Positions 1 through 8,937 are shown, counted from the stretch's first letter. The stretch is DNA of 64,000 nt from Mesorhizobium_K sp040049215 (GCF_040049215.1 NZ_JBDZDN010000004.1:124001-188000), one strand, 5' to 3'. Notes: generated from the sequence alone by a model not told the origin. Program-made: numbers and translations.

Positions 1-774
1 TATGCCACCGACATCCAGACGCTGTCGGTGCTGGTCGGCTACCAGTCGATGAAGAACAAGGACGTCGACGTCTTCCTCGGCAACTGGATGCCGGCGCAGC
101 AAAAGTTCATCGACGAGCTGAACGAGGCGAAAGCAGCCGAGGTGCTGGCGAAGAACCTCGAGGGCGCGAAGTTCACCCTCGCCGTTCCGACCTATGTCGC
201 CGAGAAGGGCGTCAAGGACTTCAACGATCTCGCCAAACACGCCGAATCCTTCGGTGCCAAGATCTACGGCATCGAGCCGGGCGCGCCGGCCAACGAGAAC
301 ATGCAGAAGATGATCGACGCGAACGACTTCGGCCTCGGCGGCTGGAGCGTTGTGGAATCGAGCGAAACCGGCATGCTGTCGCAGGTCGCGCGCGCCGGGC
401 AGTCGAAGGAAGACATCGTCTTCCTCGCCTGGGCGCCGCATCCGATGAACGCAAAATTCGACATCACCTATCTCTCGGGCGGCGACAAGTACTTCGGCGC
501 GAATTACGGCGGCGCCGACGTCTTCACGCTGGCCCGTACCGGCTGGTCGGCCGAATGCCCCAACGCCGCGCAGTTCTTCCGCAATCTCACCTTCACGCTC
601 GACATCGAGAACGATATGATGGGCAAGATCATGGATGACGGCATGGCGCCGAACGACGCCGCCAGGGACTGGATCAAGGCGCATCCGCAAGCGCTCGATG
701 CCTGGCTCAAGGATGTCGCAACGTTCGACGGCAAGCCCGGCCTTGACGCCGTCAAGGCGTCGGCCGGCCTCTAA
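1..774 (+). CDS. Choline-type ABC transporter substrate-binding protein, 5' truncated
   Basis: This is the C-terminal 257 residues of a periplasmic binding protein; the frame is open from base 1, so the start and signal peptide lie upstream of the window. It aligns along its whole visible length with the complete ChoX at 7684-8628: both carry the blocks DVFLGNWMP, LEGAK followed by LAVP, KIYGIE, the E-S-S-E-x-G-M-L-S block, HPMNA, YLSGGD and a C-terminal A-W-L-K/A tail. The family binds choline (OpuAC-like fold) for import by a ChoW/ChoV transporter. The gene stops 57 bases before betC on the same strand, which suggests co-expression with choline-sulfate breakdown. It may have its own permease upstream or share ChoWV; the window cannot tell. 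Confidence 0.85.
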   Translation, partial: YATDIQTLSVLVGYQSMKNKDVDVFLGNWMPAQQKFIDELNEAKAAEVLAKNLEGAKFTLAVPTYVAEKGVKDFNDLAKHAESFGAKIYGIEPGAPANENMQKMIDANDFGLGGWSVVESSETGMLSQVARAGQSKEDIVFLAWAPHPMNAKFDITYLSGGDKYFGANYGGADVFTLARTGWSAECPNAAQFFRNLTFTLDIENDMMGKIMDDGMAPNDAARDWIKAHPQALDAWLKDVATFDGKPGLDAVKASAGL

Positions 775-785
775 CTCCGCACGGC

Positions 786-813
786 GGGGCGGTCATCCTT
801 AGCTGCCCGCCCC
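786..813 (+). terminator. GC hairpin between binding-protein gene and betC
   Basis: A 7-bp perfect stem (ggggcgg at 786-792 with ccgcccc at 807-813) lies between the binding-protein stop and the betC start. There is no following T-run, so it is more likely an mRNA-stabilising or partial-attenuation hairpin than a full terminator. Confidence 0.35.
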
Positions 814-831
814 ATCCGGCCCGAGTGCCAC

Positions 832-2346
832 ATGAAGCGTCCGAACATCCTGATCCTGATGGTCGACCAGCTGAACGGGACGCTGTTTCCGGATGGGCCG
901 GCGAGTTTCCTTCATGCGCCAAATCTCGCCGCGCTCGCCGCCCGCTCGGCACGCTTTGCCAATACCTATACGGCGAGCCCGCTGTGTGCACCTGCCCGCG
1001 CGTCCTTCATGTCTGGGCAACTGCCGTCGCGCACGCGCGTCTACGACAACGCCGCCGAGTTTGCGTCCGACATTCCGACCTATGCGCATCATCTTCGCCG
1101 CGCCGGCTATCAGACCGCGCTGTCGGGCAAGATGCATTTCGTTGGGCCTGACCAGCTGCACGGCTACGAGGAGCGCCTCACCACTGACATCTACCCGGCC
1201 GATTTCGGCTGGACGCCCGACTACACGTGCCCCGGCGAGCGCATCGACTGGTGGTACCACAATCTCGGCTCGGTCTTGGGCTCCGGCGTCGCCGAGATCA
1301 CCAACCAGCTCGAATATGACGACGAGGTGACCTACCACGCGACGCGCAAGCTCTACGACCTGGCGCGCGGCCATGATGCGCGCCCCTGGTGCCTGACCGT
1401 ATCGTTCACCCACCCGCACGACCCCTATGTCGCCCGCAAGGCGCATTGGGACCTCTATGCCGACTGCGGGGAACTCGACCCCGCCGTCGAGCCTATCCCC
1501 TTCGACGAACAGGACGCGCATTCGAAACGCCTGATGCTGGCCAGCGACTACGCGAACTACCCGATCGCCGGCGAGGACGTGCGCCGCTCGCGCCGCGCCT
1601 ATTTCGCCAGCATCTCCTATGTCGATGAGAAGATCGGCGAGATCCTCGACGTGCTGAAGCGCACCCGCCAGGACGAGGACACGATCGTCGTCTTCCTGTC
1701 CGACCACGGCGACATGCTGGGCGAGCGCGGCATGTGGTTCAAGATGAGCTTTTTCGAGGGGTCCGCCCGCGTGCCGCTGATGATCGCGGCTGCCGGCATG
1801 AAGCCCGGCCGTATCGAAACGCCCGTCTCGACGCTCGATGTCGTGCCCACCCTTGCCGAGCTTGCCGGCGTCGATCTCGGCGCTGTGCTGCCATGGACCG
1901 ACGGCGTCAGCCTTGTCGGCGTCGCCGCGGGCAAGGCGGAGCGAGGCCCGGTGCCGATGGAATATGCCGCCGAGGGATCGGTCGCTCCGATGGTCGCCTT
2001 GCGCGACGGCCGCTTCAAGCTGGCGCTTTGCGAGCACGACGAACCGCTTCTTTTCGACCTCGAAAGCGACCCGCGCGAACTGAACAACCTCGCCGCCGAT
2101 CCGGGTCACGCCGCGGTGCTCGATGCCATGACCCGATCGGCGAAGACGCGCTGGGATCTCGCCCGCTTCGACGCCGACGTGCGCGCCAGCCAGGCCCGCC
2201 GCCATGTCGTCTACGAGGCGCTGCGCAACGGCGCCTATTATCCGTGGGACCACCAGCCGCTGCAGCGCGCCTCCGAGCGCTACATGCGCAATCACATGGA
2301 CCTCAACGTGCTCGAAGAAGCGCAGCGTTTTCCGCGCGGCGAGTGA
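832..2346 (+). CDS. betC: Choline-sulfatase
   Basis: Hydrolyses choline-O-sulfate to choline and sulfate, feeding choline to the glycine betaine pathway. The 504-residue length is normal for BetC. The sulfatase signature C-x-P-x-R is visible as CAPAR at residues 52-56, where Cys52 would be converted to formylglycine; D12 near the N-terminus and D291-H292 in SDHGD are expected metal ligands. No signal peptide is visible, in line with a cytoplasmic enzyme. The C-terminal part (about residues 400-504) matches the choline-sulfatase-specific extension. Unlike the betICBA order known in Sinorhizobium, no betI, betB or betA is next to it here; instead a choline-type binding protein precedes it. ATG start at 832. 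Confidence 0.93.
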   Translation: MKRPNILILMVDQLNGTLFPDGPASFLHAPNLAALAARSARFANTYTASPLCAPARASFMSGQLPSRTRVYDNAAEFASDIPTYAHHLRRAGYQTALSGKMHFVGPDQLHGYEERLTTDIYPADFGWTPDYTCPGERIDWWYHNLGSVLGSGVAEITNQLEYDDEVTYHATRKLYDLARGHDARPWCLTVSFTHPHDPYVARKAHWDLYADCGELDPAVEPIPFDEQDAHSKRLMLASDYANYPIAGEDVRRSRRAYFASISYVDEKIGEILDVLKRTRQDEDTIVVFLSDHGDMLGERGMWFKMSFFEGSARVPLMIAAAGMKPGRIETPVSTLDVVPTLAELAGVDLGAVLPWTDGVSLVGVAAGKAERGPVPMEYAAEGSVAPMVALRDGRFKLALCEHDEPLLFDLESDPRELNNLAADPGHAAVLDAMTRSAKTRWDLARFDADVRASQARRHVVYEALRNGAYYPWDHQPLQRASERYMRNHMDLNVLEEAQRFPRGE

Positions 2347-2353
2347 GCCTTTC

Positions 2354-2373
2354 TTCGCGCAATTCCGCGCGAA
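2354..2373. terminator. Hairpin between convergent betC and clpS
   Basis: A 7-bp stem (ttcgcgc / gcgcgaa) with a 6-base loop lies in the 57-bp gap between the convergent betC and clpS stops. T-tracts on either side are poor, so bidirectional termination is only suggested. Confidence 0.35.
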
Positions 2374-2403
2374 TAGCCGTTCTGCGCTTTTCCTTCAACC
2401 GCT

Positions 2404-2751
2404 CTATTCCTCCGGCTCCGTCGTGAACGTCAGCGGATAGCCCTTGGCCTTGCCGGCTTCCGTCGCACGCGTGGCCTTGGTTTCGGCGACGTCCTTGGTG
2501 AACACCGCGACCACGCAGACGCCGCGCCGGTGCGCGGTGATCATGATCTTGTGCGCAAGATCCTCGCCGACATGGAACTCCGCCTTCAGCACCGTCACCA
2601 CGAATTCGCGCGGCGTGAAATCGTCGTTGAGCAGGATGACCTTGTGCAGCTTCGGCCGCTCGGTCTTGAGCGCGGGCTTTATGCGCGGCTGGGTAACGGT
2701 ATCGGATATCGGCGTCGCACTCGCATCGGCTGTCGCGCCGCATTTTCGCAC
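2404..2751 (-). CDS. clpS: ATP-dependent Clp protease adaptor ClpS
   Basis: Small adaptor that delivers N-degron substrates to ClpAP. The core block L-L-N-D-D-F-T-P-R-E-F-V-V and the following H-V-G-E-D-L-A-H-K-I and H-R-x-G segments are typical of ClpS, and the 115-residue length fits the family. No ATG exists in frame at the right place; I chose the GTG at 2751-2749, because an upstream ATG at 2925 would lie deep inside the preceding kinase gene. That GTG lies 25 bases after the stop of the sensor kinase gene on the same strand, so the two may be co-transcribed. The sequence resembles the second, stand-alone ClpS type (ClpS2) common in alphaproteobacteria; clpA is not in the window. Confidence 0.85.
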   Translation of the reverse strand: MRKCGATADASATPISDTVTQPRIKPALKTERPKLHKVILLNDDFTPREFVVTVLKAEFHVGEDLAHKIMITAHRRGVCVVAVFTKDVAETKATRATEAGKAKGYPLTFTTEPEE

Positions 2752-2776
2752 GACTATGCGGCGCAATCCACCGCCG

Positions 2777-4426
2777 TCAGGCCGGCTGGGCCGAAGCCAA
2801 GGCCGCGCCGGATTGTGTTGCTTGCTGCGGGCGGTTGACGGCACGCGGCGACAATGTCGCCTCGAACCGCGTCCCGCCCTCGACTTCGTAGCGCGATGTG
2901 CCGTCCAGTTGTACCAGCATCGCACGGATAAGGCGGCTGCCGAGCCCGTTCGAGGCTTTGGTCGTGTCGAAGCCGACGCCGTCGTCGGCCACAGTCAGCC
3001 TTATGTCGCCGCTACCCTGTTGCTTGAGGCTGATGGCGATCCGGCCCTCCCTCCCGTCGGGGAACGCGTATTTGAGCGCATTGGTGACGACTTCGCTGAC
3101 CAGCAGCGCCAGCGGCGTCGCGCGATCGCGGTCGAGCACGAGCGGATCGATGTCGTAGCTCACCTCGACGGGCAGGGCGAATGCTTCCCGCAGCGGCTCG
3201 ACGATCCCCGGAACGAGCGTGGCGGCGTCGACTTCCGCGAACTGGTCCAGGCGATAGAGGTGTTCGTGAACGGCCGACATCGCCGAGATGCGGCTCTGCA
3301 GGTCGGTCTTCAACTGATCCGGCAGCGTGTGCATCCTGACCATCGACATGATGGCCTGCAAATTGTTCTTCACCCTGTGATGCGTGTCCTTGACCAGCAG
3401 GCTGTTGAGCTCGAGCGCCTCGGACAGCTGTTCCCGGCGGCGCTGGTCGCGCCTGAGCAGCCTGATGATCCAAGCCGTGGCCCCGGCCAGCGCGAGCGCC
3501 GTAGGCAAAGCGAAAAACAGCGTGATGAGCGTATTTCGCCGGAACAGCGCGAAGGCACTCTCCGTGCTGATCGCGGCCAGTGCGACGTAGGGCGTGCCCC
3601 CGACACGCCTGTAGGCCACAATGCGGGTGACGCCGTCCGCCGGCGACGTGGCCGGATAGGCGCCGACATCGTTGGCAGGCAGATATTCGGTGAACAGCAC
3701 GTATTTGCTGAGGTCGAGCGGCCCGTCGGCCAGCGGATAGCGCGCGACGAGCTGCCCGTCGCCGCGGATCAGGCTGATGGTCGAGAGCGCATCGAGGCCA
3801 AGCGATTGCCAGGTCTGTTCGAGAAGGAGCACGTCGAAGGAAATGATGGCCGCGCCGACGAACTGTCCGCCGCGCATCAGCCGCTTGCTGACGACGAAGA
3901 TCTGGGATCCGTCGAGGCGGCTGACCAGGAGCGGCGAGAAATACCAGGAGTCACCGTTGGCCAATGCCGAAAAATAGGGCCGGTCGCGCACGTCGATCGG
4001 CCGAATGTTCGGGTCGGTGGAAAACAGAGTGCGGCCGTCCGCCGCCACGACGTAGGATTTCACGTTGCCGGGCAGCGTCTCGATTGCTTCGCGGATGAGC
4101 ACCGATGTCGCCTCGGCGTTTGCCTCGATGTCGGGACCGAGCGCCTCGTCGATGCGGCCCAGCGCCTGCCGCGACAGTTCGACGACCCACCGCGCATTGG
4201 TGGCGACCACCTGGGAACCCGCCAGCGCCTGATCTTCCGCCCGCTTCTGAGTGTCGCGCCATTCCCTGACGATGGACAGCGAAAGCACGGCAATGAACAG
4301 CAGGAACAGGACGACAATCAGGCCGGCCGCCGCCCAGAGCGTGAAACCACTGTGATCTCGTACGGAACCGGTCTGCGCTGCCAAGCGATGCTCTCTACGT
4401 CCGAGAAAGGCGAGGTTCTGAATCAT
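2777..4426 (-). CDS. Membrane sensor histidine kinase, HisKA_2 type with periplasmic Cache-like domain
   Basis: A 549-residue sensor kinase. Residues about 28-53 form a first membrane helix; a periplasmic region of about 240 residues with the R-D-R-P-Y-F block typical of Cache sensors follows; a second helix lies near residues 300-320. The cytosolic part has a HisKA_2 phosphoacceptor motif, D-T-H-H-R-V-K-N-N-L, with H350 the likely phosphorylated residue, then an N box (S-E-V-V-T-N-A-L-K-Y) and a G box (DDGVGF). HisKA_2 kinases often work in the general stress response with PhyR-like regulators in alphaproteobacteria, but no response regulator is adjacent here. Its ligand is unknown. It is followed at once by clpS on the same strand. 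Confidence 0.9.
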   Translation of the reverse strand: MIQNLAFLGRREHRLAAQTGSVRDHSGFTLWAAAGLIVVLFLLFIAVLSLSIVREWRDTQKRAEDQALAGSQVVATNARWVVELSRQALGRIDEALGPDIEANAEATSVLIREAIETLPGNVKSYVVAADGRTLFSTDPNIRPIDVRDRPYFSALANGDSWYFSPLLVSRLDGSQIFVVSKRLMRGGQFVGAAIISFDVLLLEQTWQSLGLDALSTISLIRGDGQLVARYPLADGPLDLSKYVLFTEYLPANDVGAYPATSPADGVTRIVAYRRVGGTPYVALAAISTESAFALFRRNTLITLFFALPTALALAGATAWIIRLLRRDQRRREQLSEALELNSLLVKDTHHRVKNNLQAIMSMVRMHTLPDQLKTDLQSRISAMSAVHEHLYRLDQFAEVDAATLVPGIVEPLREAFALPVEVSYDIDPLVLDRDRATPLALLVSEVVTNALKYAFPDGREGRIAISLKQQGSGDIRLTVADDGVGFDTTKASNGLGSRLIRAMLVQLDGTSRYEVEGGTRFEATLSPRAVNRPQQATQSGAALASAQPA

Positions 4427-5078
4427 AGCAAATATGGCCGTGTTTCCGTAAGTCCAGATGCCAGCTTACAATTTACGGTTGGTTTCATCGCCACGCCTGG
4501 TTCCTTTCGCTCGCGGCCAAGCATGCCTCTTTGTCGCCACGCCCCGTTGCCGGTCTGGCCATTGCAGTGGTTCTTGTTGCCCATGACTCGCTATCCGACC
4601 CGGCTTCGCCAGTCGGGCGTCATGGGTAGTCGGGAAGCGGGGCGCGGTGGCCGAGCCTCTCAGACTAATTTCAATGGCGCAGCTTCCCGCGCCCCGCCGG
4701 CGTTTTTTGGCCCTCCCATTCCCCAACTCAACACACACCGGCTATGACCTGTCCGAAAATACGAACGCCTCGGAAGATCATGTGCAGCCGGCAGTTTCAA
4801 AGTACGGCCAGCGCCAGGGACATACCCACGCCTGGTCCCCGTCGCTTGCGCGCGGGGAGTCTTGGGAACTCCGGGAGACCCCCGACCTCCACGGCCACGT
4901 TAGCCGCTTCACCCGAGCGCCGGTCCCTCCCCGCAAACCACCGTCATGATCGGCGTTCCCGCAGGAGAAACTGAGGACAAGCATAAGGGAGCTTTCGGGG
5001 GTGTTGGCAGAATCGGGCCAACTATTTTTTTGATCGAATGCGATCAATGAGTTGTCGGGCGACCGGCGAAATTTTCAT
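4427..5078. other. Gene-free stretch with a dispersed repeat
   Basis: No convincing gene. Bases 4485-4704 hold one copy of a dispersed repeat described separately. The remaining bases contain several short GC inverted repeats and must include the promoter of the sensor kinase. I considered a small structured RNA at 4740-5000 but found no known family signature. Confidence 0.6.
4485..4704 (-). repeat. Dispersed intergenic repeat, copy 1
   Basis: The reverse complement of this segment matches 36039-36242 in two conserved blocks: a core of about 75 bases (4629-4704 here, 36039-36113 there) with only scattered differences, and a distal block containing gcgagcgaaaggaa followed by cgtggcga. The middle has diverged. 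The two copies are in opposite orientation and 31 kb apart, both in gene-free DNA upstream of a gene. Confidence 0.75.
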
Positions 5079-5507
5079 TCACGTCCGGCCCAGCAAATCC
5101 AGCGTACGGCTATCGCGCTTCCCGCCGAAATATTTGCTCAGGGCTGCCCCGAAGGCCGGTTCATCGGGAACCGCCAGCGCAAACAGCGTCATCGACGAAT
5201 GGAACTTCAAATCGTCCGGGCTGCCGAAGATGTCGTGCGCCGTCCGGCCGTCGACAACGTTGACGAGACCGGTGCATTCGATCAGGCGCGGGCCGAGGAC
5301 CGGATGCGCAAGATAGGCCTTGGCCTCGTCGAGCGAAGATATGGCGTATAACTGCGCATAGTGGCTGGAACCCAGCCCAGCCAGTTGCGGAAATACGAAC
5401 CACATCCAGTGCGTGGTCTTGCGGCCGGCCTTCAGCTCGGCGCGTACCTGCGCCATGACCGGCCCCTGCGCGTGCATGAAGCGGTCGAGGTCGAAGCTTC
5501 CGGACAT
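5079..5507 (-). CDS. DUF1810 family protein
   Basis: A 142-residue soluble protein matching the DUF1810 family, whose function is not established. The family pattern is visible from the N-terminus: F-D-L-D-R-F near residue 5, then H-W-M-W-F-V-F-P-Q near residues 33-41, G-L-G-x-S-x-x-A after it, and L-x-x-P-V-L-G-x-R-L around residue 70, plus the D-x-x-K-F-x-S-S-M-T block near residue 100. The ATG at 5507 gives the expected family length; a longer frame upstream only reads antisense through choV. It lies 14 bases downstream of the choV stop on the same strand, so it is probably transcribed with the choline transporter by read-through. Confidence 0.85.
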   Translation of the reverse strand: MSGSFDLDRFMHAQGPVMAQVRAELKAGRKTTHWMWFVFPQLAGLGSSHYAQLYAISSLDEAKAYLAHPVLGPRLIECTGLVNVVDGRTAHDIFGSPDDLKFHSSMTLFALAVPDEPAFGAALSKYFGGKRDSRTLDLLGRT

Positions 5508-5521
5508 TGCGGCCGAAGCGG

Positions 5522-6700
5522 CTACCGCCTCAACACTGCGCTCAGCACATCCCTGACCCCGATCGCGCCGACAAACCGCGACTGGTCGTCGAACAGTGCG
5601 ACCGGCGCTGTCTGCGAGCGGTGCATGGCGAGCATGACAGTCTTGAGCGAAGTTCCCGGACGCGCCCAGAACACGTGCGGGGCGTCTTCGGGCAAGGTCT
5701 CCACGTCGTCGCACGACACCCAGACCGACGGCTTGCCCTCGCGTTCGGCGGCCGCCACCGTGCCGTCGGCCGCGATCTTGAAGCGCGTCGTCTGGCGCCG
5801 GTCGAGCCAGATCCAGCCGTCGCCAGCCGGTTCGAGGTCGCGGCGGTCGCGCATGACGTTCCATGCGGTCAGCACCGACAGCGGATTCACATTGGCGATG
5901 AAGTCGCGTACATAGTCGTTGGCGGGCCTGAGCACGATGTCTTCCGGCGTGCCGGTCTGCACGATGCGCCCGCCCTCCATGATGGTGATGTGGGTGCCGA
6001 TCTTCAGCGCCTCCTCCAGGTCGTGGCTGACGAAGATGATCGTCTTCTTCAGCGTCGCCTGAAGCTGCAGGAGTTCGTCCTGCAGCTTGGTGCGGATCAG
6101 GGGATCGAGCGCGGAGAACGGCTCGTCCATCAGGAGGATGGGCGCTTCCGTTGCGAAGGCGCGCGCCAGGCCGACACGCTGCTGCATGCCGCCCGACAGC
6201 TCATGCGCGTATTTCCTAGCCCACTGGTCGAGACCGACGAGCTTGAGCTGGCGCGCCACGCGCTCCTTGCGCTCCGCGTCCGGCACGCCCGCCAGTTCCA
6301 GGCCGAAACCGACATTTTCCTCGACGGTGCGCCAGGGTAAGAGCGCGAATTGCTGGAACACCATCGCCACGCACTCGCGGCGGATCTTGCGCAGTTCGGT
6401 CTGCGAACAGGTGACGACATCGGCCGACCAGCCCTTGTCGTGCACCACCACCTCGCCGCGCGTCACTTTGTTGAGGCCGTTGACGGCGCGCAGCAGCGTC
6501 GACTTGCCGGAGCCGGACAACCCCATCAGCACGGAGATCTCGCCTTCCTCGACGGTGAGGCTGGCGCCGGCGCAGCCAAGCACGTTGCCGGTCGCCTTCA
6601 GGATTTCGGCGCGGTCGGCGCCGCGGTCGAGCATGGAGAGCGCCTCGCGCGTGTCGTCGCCGAAAACGATGTCGACGTTGCGGAATTCAACGGCGTTCAT
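5522..6700 (-). CDS. choV: Choline ABC transporter ATP-binding protein
   Basis: Energises choline import. The 392-residue protein has a Walker A (GLSGSGKST), a signature LSGGMQQRVGLARA, a Walker B region LLMDEPFSALDPL and a switch H in SHDLEEA. It carries the long N-terminal region typical of the OpuAA/ProV group and a C-terminal CBS-like segment (R-P-G-T-S-L to G-V-R-D-V), which in this family is linked to osmotic regulation. The ATG at 6700 overlaps the choW stop by four bases, indicating translational coupling. Together with choW and choX it forms a complete minus-strand choXWV operon. Confidence 0.93.
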   Translation of the reverse strand: MNAVEFRNVDIVFGDDTREALSMLDRGADRAEILKATGNVLGCAGASLTVEEGEISVLMGLSGSGKSTLLRAVNGLNKVTRGEVVVHDKGWSADVVTCSQTELRKIRRECVAMVFQQFALLPWRTVEENVGFGLELAGVPDAERKERVARQLKLVGLDQWARKYAHELSGGMQQRVGLARAFATEAPILLMDEPFSALDPLIRTKLQDELLQLQATLKKTIIFVSHDLEEALKIGTHITIMEGGRIVQTGTPEDIVLRPANDYVRDFIANVNPLSVLTAWNVMRDRRDLEPAGDGWIWLDRRQTTRFKIAADGTVAAAEREGKPSVWVSCDDVETLPEDAPHVFWARPGTSLKTVMLAMHRSQTAPVALFDDQSRFVGAIGVRDVLSAVLRR

Positions 6701-7551
6701 TGTCCGCCTCCGACCTTCACCCGGGACATCCGGTCGAGAATGATGGCGAGCACCACGATGGCCAGCCCCGCTTCGAGGCCGAGCGGGATGTTGACCGAGT
6801 TCAGCGCCCTCACCACCGGCTTGCCGAGGCCGTTGGCGCCGATCAGGGCGGCGATCACCACCATCGACAGGCACAGCATGATGCACTGCGTCAGGCCCGC
6901 CATGATGGTGGGCAGCGCGGCGGGCAGTTCGACCTTCCAGAGCAGTTGCCGCTTCGTAGCGCCGAAGGATTCGCCCGCCTCGAGCATGGGTTTGGGCACC
7001 GAGGTGATGCCGAGATAGGTGAGACGGATCGGCGCGGGGGCGGCGAAGATGACGGTGACGATCAGGCCGGGCGCAATGCCGAGCCCGAACAGGATCAGCA
7101 CCGGGATCAGATAGACGAAGGTCGGCATGGTCTGCATGAGGTCGAGCACCGGATTGAGCCATGCCCAGGCGCGCGGGCTGTGGGCCGCCCAGATGCCGAC
7201 GGGAACCCCGATCGCCATCGAGGCGGCAGCCGCTCCGACCACCAGCACGATCGTCTCGACCGTCTCCTTCCAGAGACCCTGGTTGACGATGAACAGCAGC
7301 CCGAGCGCGACGGCGAGCGCGAGCTTCCAGGATTTCTGTAGCCGCCAGGCGAGCGCCGCGATCAGCGCGACGAGGATGACGGGCGGGAACCAGAGCAGGA
7401 GATCGATCAAACCGTCGAGGAAGAAGGTGACGCCGTCGGCGATGGAATCGAAGAACCATTCGAAATTCGTCGTCAGGAAGTCGAAGAAGGACTTACCCCA
7501 GCGGCCTATGGGGATTTTCGCGCTTCTGACGAGTTCGGATATCGGATCCAC
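6697..7551 (-). CDS. choW: Choline ABC transporter permease
   Basis: Membrane component of the choline importer, 284 residues, with about six hydrophobic segments; the first strong helices begin near residue 50 (LLLWFPPVILVALIAALAW). The cytoplasmic EAA loop that contacts ChoV is visible as E-A-G-E-S-F-G-A-T followed by L-P-A-A-L-P-T-I-M-A-G. A single permease of this type works as a homodimer in the OpuA/ProU family. It overlaps choV by four bases and lies 132 bases after choX, with a strong hairpin terminator in between, so its expression is probably lower than that of choX. Confidence 0.93.
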   Translation of the reverse strand: MDPISELVRSAKIPIGRWGKSFFDFLTTNFEWFFDSIADGVTFFLDGLIDLLLWFPPVILVALIAALAWRLQKSWKLALAVALGLLFIVNQGLWKETVETIVLVVGAAAASMAIGVPVGIWAAHSPRAWAWLNPVLDLMQTMPTFVYLIPVLILFGLGIAPGLIVTVIFAAPAPIRLTYLGITSVPKPMLEAGESFGATKRQLLWKVELPAALPTIMAGLTQCIMLCLSMVVIAALIGANGLGKPVVRALNSVNIPLGLEAGLAIVVLAIILDRMSRVKVGGGQ

Positions 7552-7619
7552 GGCATCCCCTCCTGGTGGAAACTCTTACGCCTGTTGTCGCCGAACCGTC
7601 ATGAACGGCGTCTTCTCGC

Positions 7620-7653
7620 AAAAACGGCGGCCGTCCGGAGGGATCGGCCGCCG
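7620..7653 (-). terminator. Intercistronic partial terminator between choX and choW
   Basis: On the minus strand a 9-bp perfect GC stem (plus-strand arms 7625-7633 and 7645-7653) with an 11-base loop is followed directly by five T residues. It has all features of an intrinsic terminator but lies inside the choXWV operon, directly downstream of choX, as is common where a binding protein must be made in excess over its permease. Confidence 0.75.
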
Positions 7654-7683
7654 CCAGTCAGGTCGGGTCGCTTGCGCGACCGG

Positions 7684-8628
7684 TCAAGAACCGAGGGCCG
7701 TCTTCACCGCCGCGGCCGCGTCGCCGCCGTCGAAGGTGGTGACGCCGGCGAGCCACGGCGTGACGACGTCGGGATGCGCCTTCAGCCATGCCGTGGCGGC
7801 AGCCTGCGGATCGGCGCCGTCGTTGAGGATCGCGCCCATGATCTCGTTCTCCATCTCCAGCGAGAAGACCAGGTTGGAGATGAACTTGCCGACGTTCGGA
7901 CATTCGCCGACATAGCCGGCGCGCACATTGGTGTGCACGGTGGCGCCGCCGAAGTTCGGGCCGAACACCTCGTCGCCGCCCGACAGATAGGCCATTTCGA
8001 CGTTGGCGTTCATCGGATGCGGCTCCCAGCCGAGGAACACCACGTCTTCCTTGGAGCCGGCCGCCTTCTGCACCGCCGACAGCATGCCGGCCTCCGAGCT
8101 TTCCACCAGCTCGAAGCCTTCGAGGCCGAATTTGTTGGCCGTGATCATGTCGAGGATCAGCCGGTTGCCGTCATTGCCGGCCTCGATGCCGTAGATCTTG
8201 TTGTCGAGCTTGTCCTTGAACTTGGCGATGTCGGCGAAGTCCTTGAGGCCGGCGTCATAGGTGTGCTTCGGCACGGCGAGCGTGTATTTCGCGCCTTCGA
8301 GGTTGGTCTGGATCGTCTCGACCGACTTGTCGTCGAGATAGGGCTTGATGTCGGCTTCCATGGTCGGCATCCAGTTGCCCAGGAAGACGTCGATGTCCTT
8401 GCTCTTCAGCGACGTGTAGGTGACCGGCACCGACAGCACCTGCGTCTCGGGCGCATAGCCCAGCGCCGAGAGGATCACCGACGCGGTTGCGGTGGTGGCC
8501 GTGATGTCGGTCCAGCCGACATCGGCGAACTTGACCGCCTTGCAGCTTTCCGGATCGGCCGCGTAGGCCCCCGACGAGACCATGGCAGCAAGCCCGAGGC
8601 CGGCTGCGAACGACTTGAAACGCGACAT
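7684..8628 (-). CDS. choX: Choline ABC transporter periplasmic binding protein
   Basis: Captures choline in the periplasm for ChoWV. The 314-residue precursor starts with a clear signal peptide (K-S-F-A-A-G-L-G-L-A-A-M, cleavage after A-Y-A near residue 22), followed by the OpuAC-type domain, with blocks V-G-W-T-D-I, DVFLGNWMP, KIYGIEAG and HPMNAN that match known ChoX proteins. The ATG at 8628 has a strong ribosome site (gggagaa) seven bases upstream; longer reading frames upstream are antisense to the next gene. It is the first gene of the choXWV operon. A second, related binding protein lies at the left edge of the window. Confidence 0.94.
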   Translation of the reverse strand: MSRFKSFAAGLGLAAMVSSGAYAADPESCKAVKFADVGWTDITATTATASVILSALGYAPETQVLSVPVTYTSLKSKDIDVFLGNWMPTMEADIKPYLDDKSVETIQTNLEGAKYTLAVPKHTYDAGLKDFADIAKFKDKLDNKIYGIEAGNDGNRLILDMITANKFGLEGFELVESSEAGMLSAVQKAAGSKEDVVFLGWEPHPMNANVEMAYLSGGDEVFGPNFGGATVHTNVRAGYVGECPNVGKFISNLVFSLEMENEIMGAILNDGADPQAAATAWLKAHPDVVTPWLAGVTTFDGGDAAAAVKTALGS

Positions 8629-8937
8629 GAATTGTTCTCCCGTTGATATTCTTGCCCGAACAGAGCGGTCTTCGCCGCTTTGCCCCTGATCGGCAAGCCA
8701 AACATCATTTTCACGCGGTTTCAAGCGAGATGACGCTGCGGCCCGCGCCGCCGAGTGATCCGCCAGCGACATCGGCATGATATTTGCGACAGAATGGCCG
8801 CGGCCCATGAGCGGGAACCGCTGGAATTGGCGGCGGGAACCCCGGGAATCGGCCCGGCCCCTGCGTTGGCGTCTTTCAATCGCTATCCGCGCCTCATATA
8901 TTCCGCACGCGTCACGCGAAGCCGGGAGAAACCTACT
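8629..8937. promoter_or_regulatory. Divergent promoter region, choX / coiled-coil gene
   Basis: This 309-bp gap separates the divergent choX operon and the plus-strand cluster that starts at 8938, so it must hold both promoters. I see no clear riboswitch or strong palindrome. Confidence 0.5.

Noticed and set aside
4466..4738. 90-codon minus-strand frame
   Set aside because: It lies wholly in the dispersed repeat and has no ribosome site or family; the second repeat copy does not keep the frame.
2444..4747. Long plus-strand frame of 767 codons opposite the sensor kinase
   Set aside because: It is the antisense shadow of the kinase and clpS genes; its translation is charged and repetitive with no domain, while the minus strand has complete kinase motifs.
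4740..5078. Possible structured RNA (SRP, 6S or tmRNA type)
   Set aside because: There are GC hairpins, but no conserved signature of these families.
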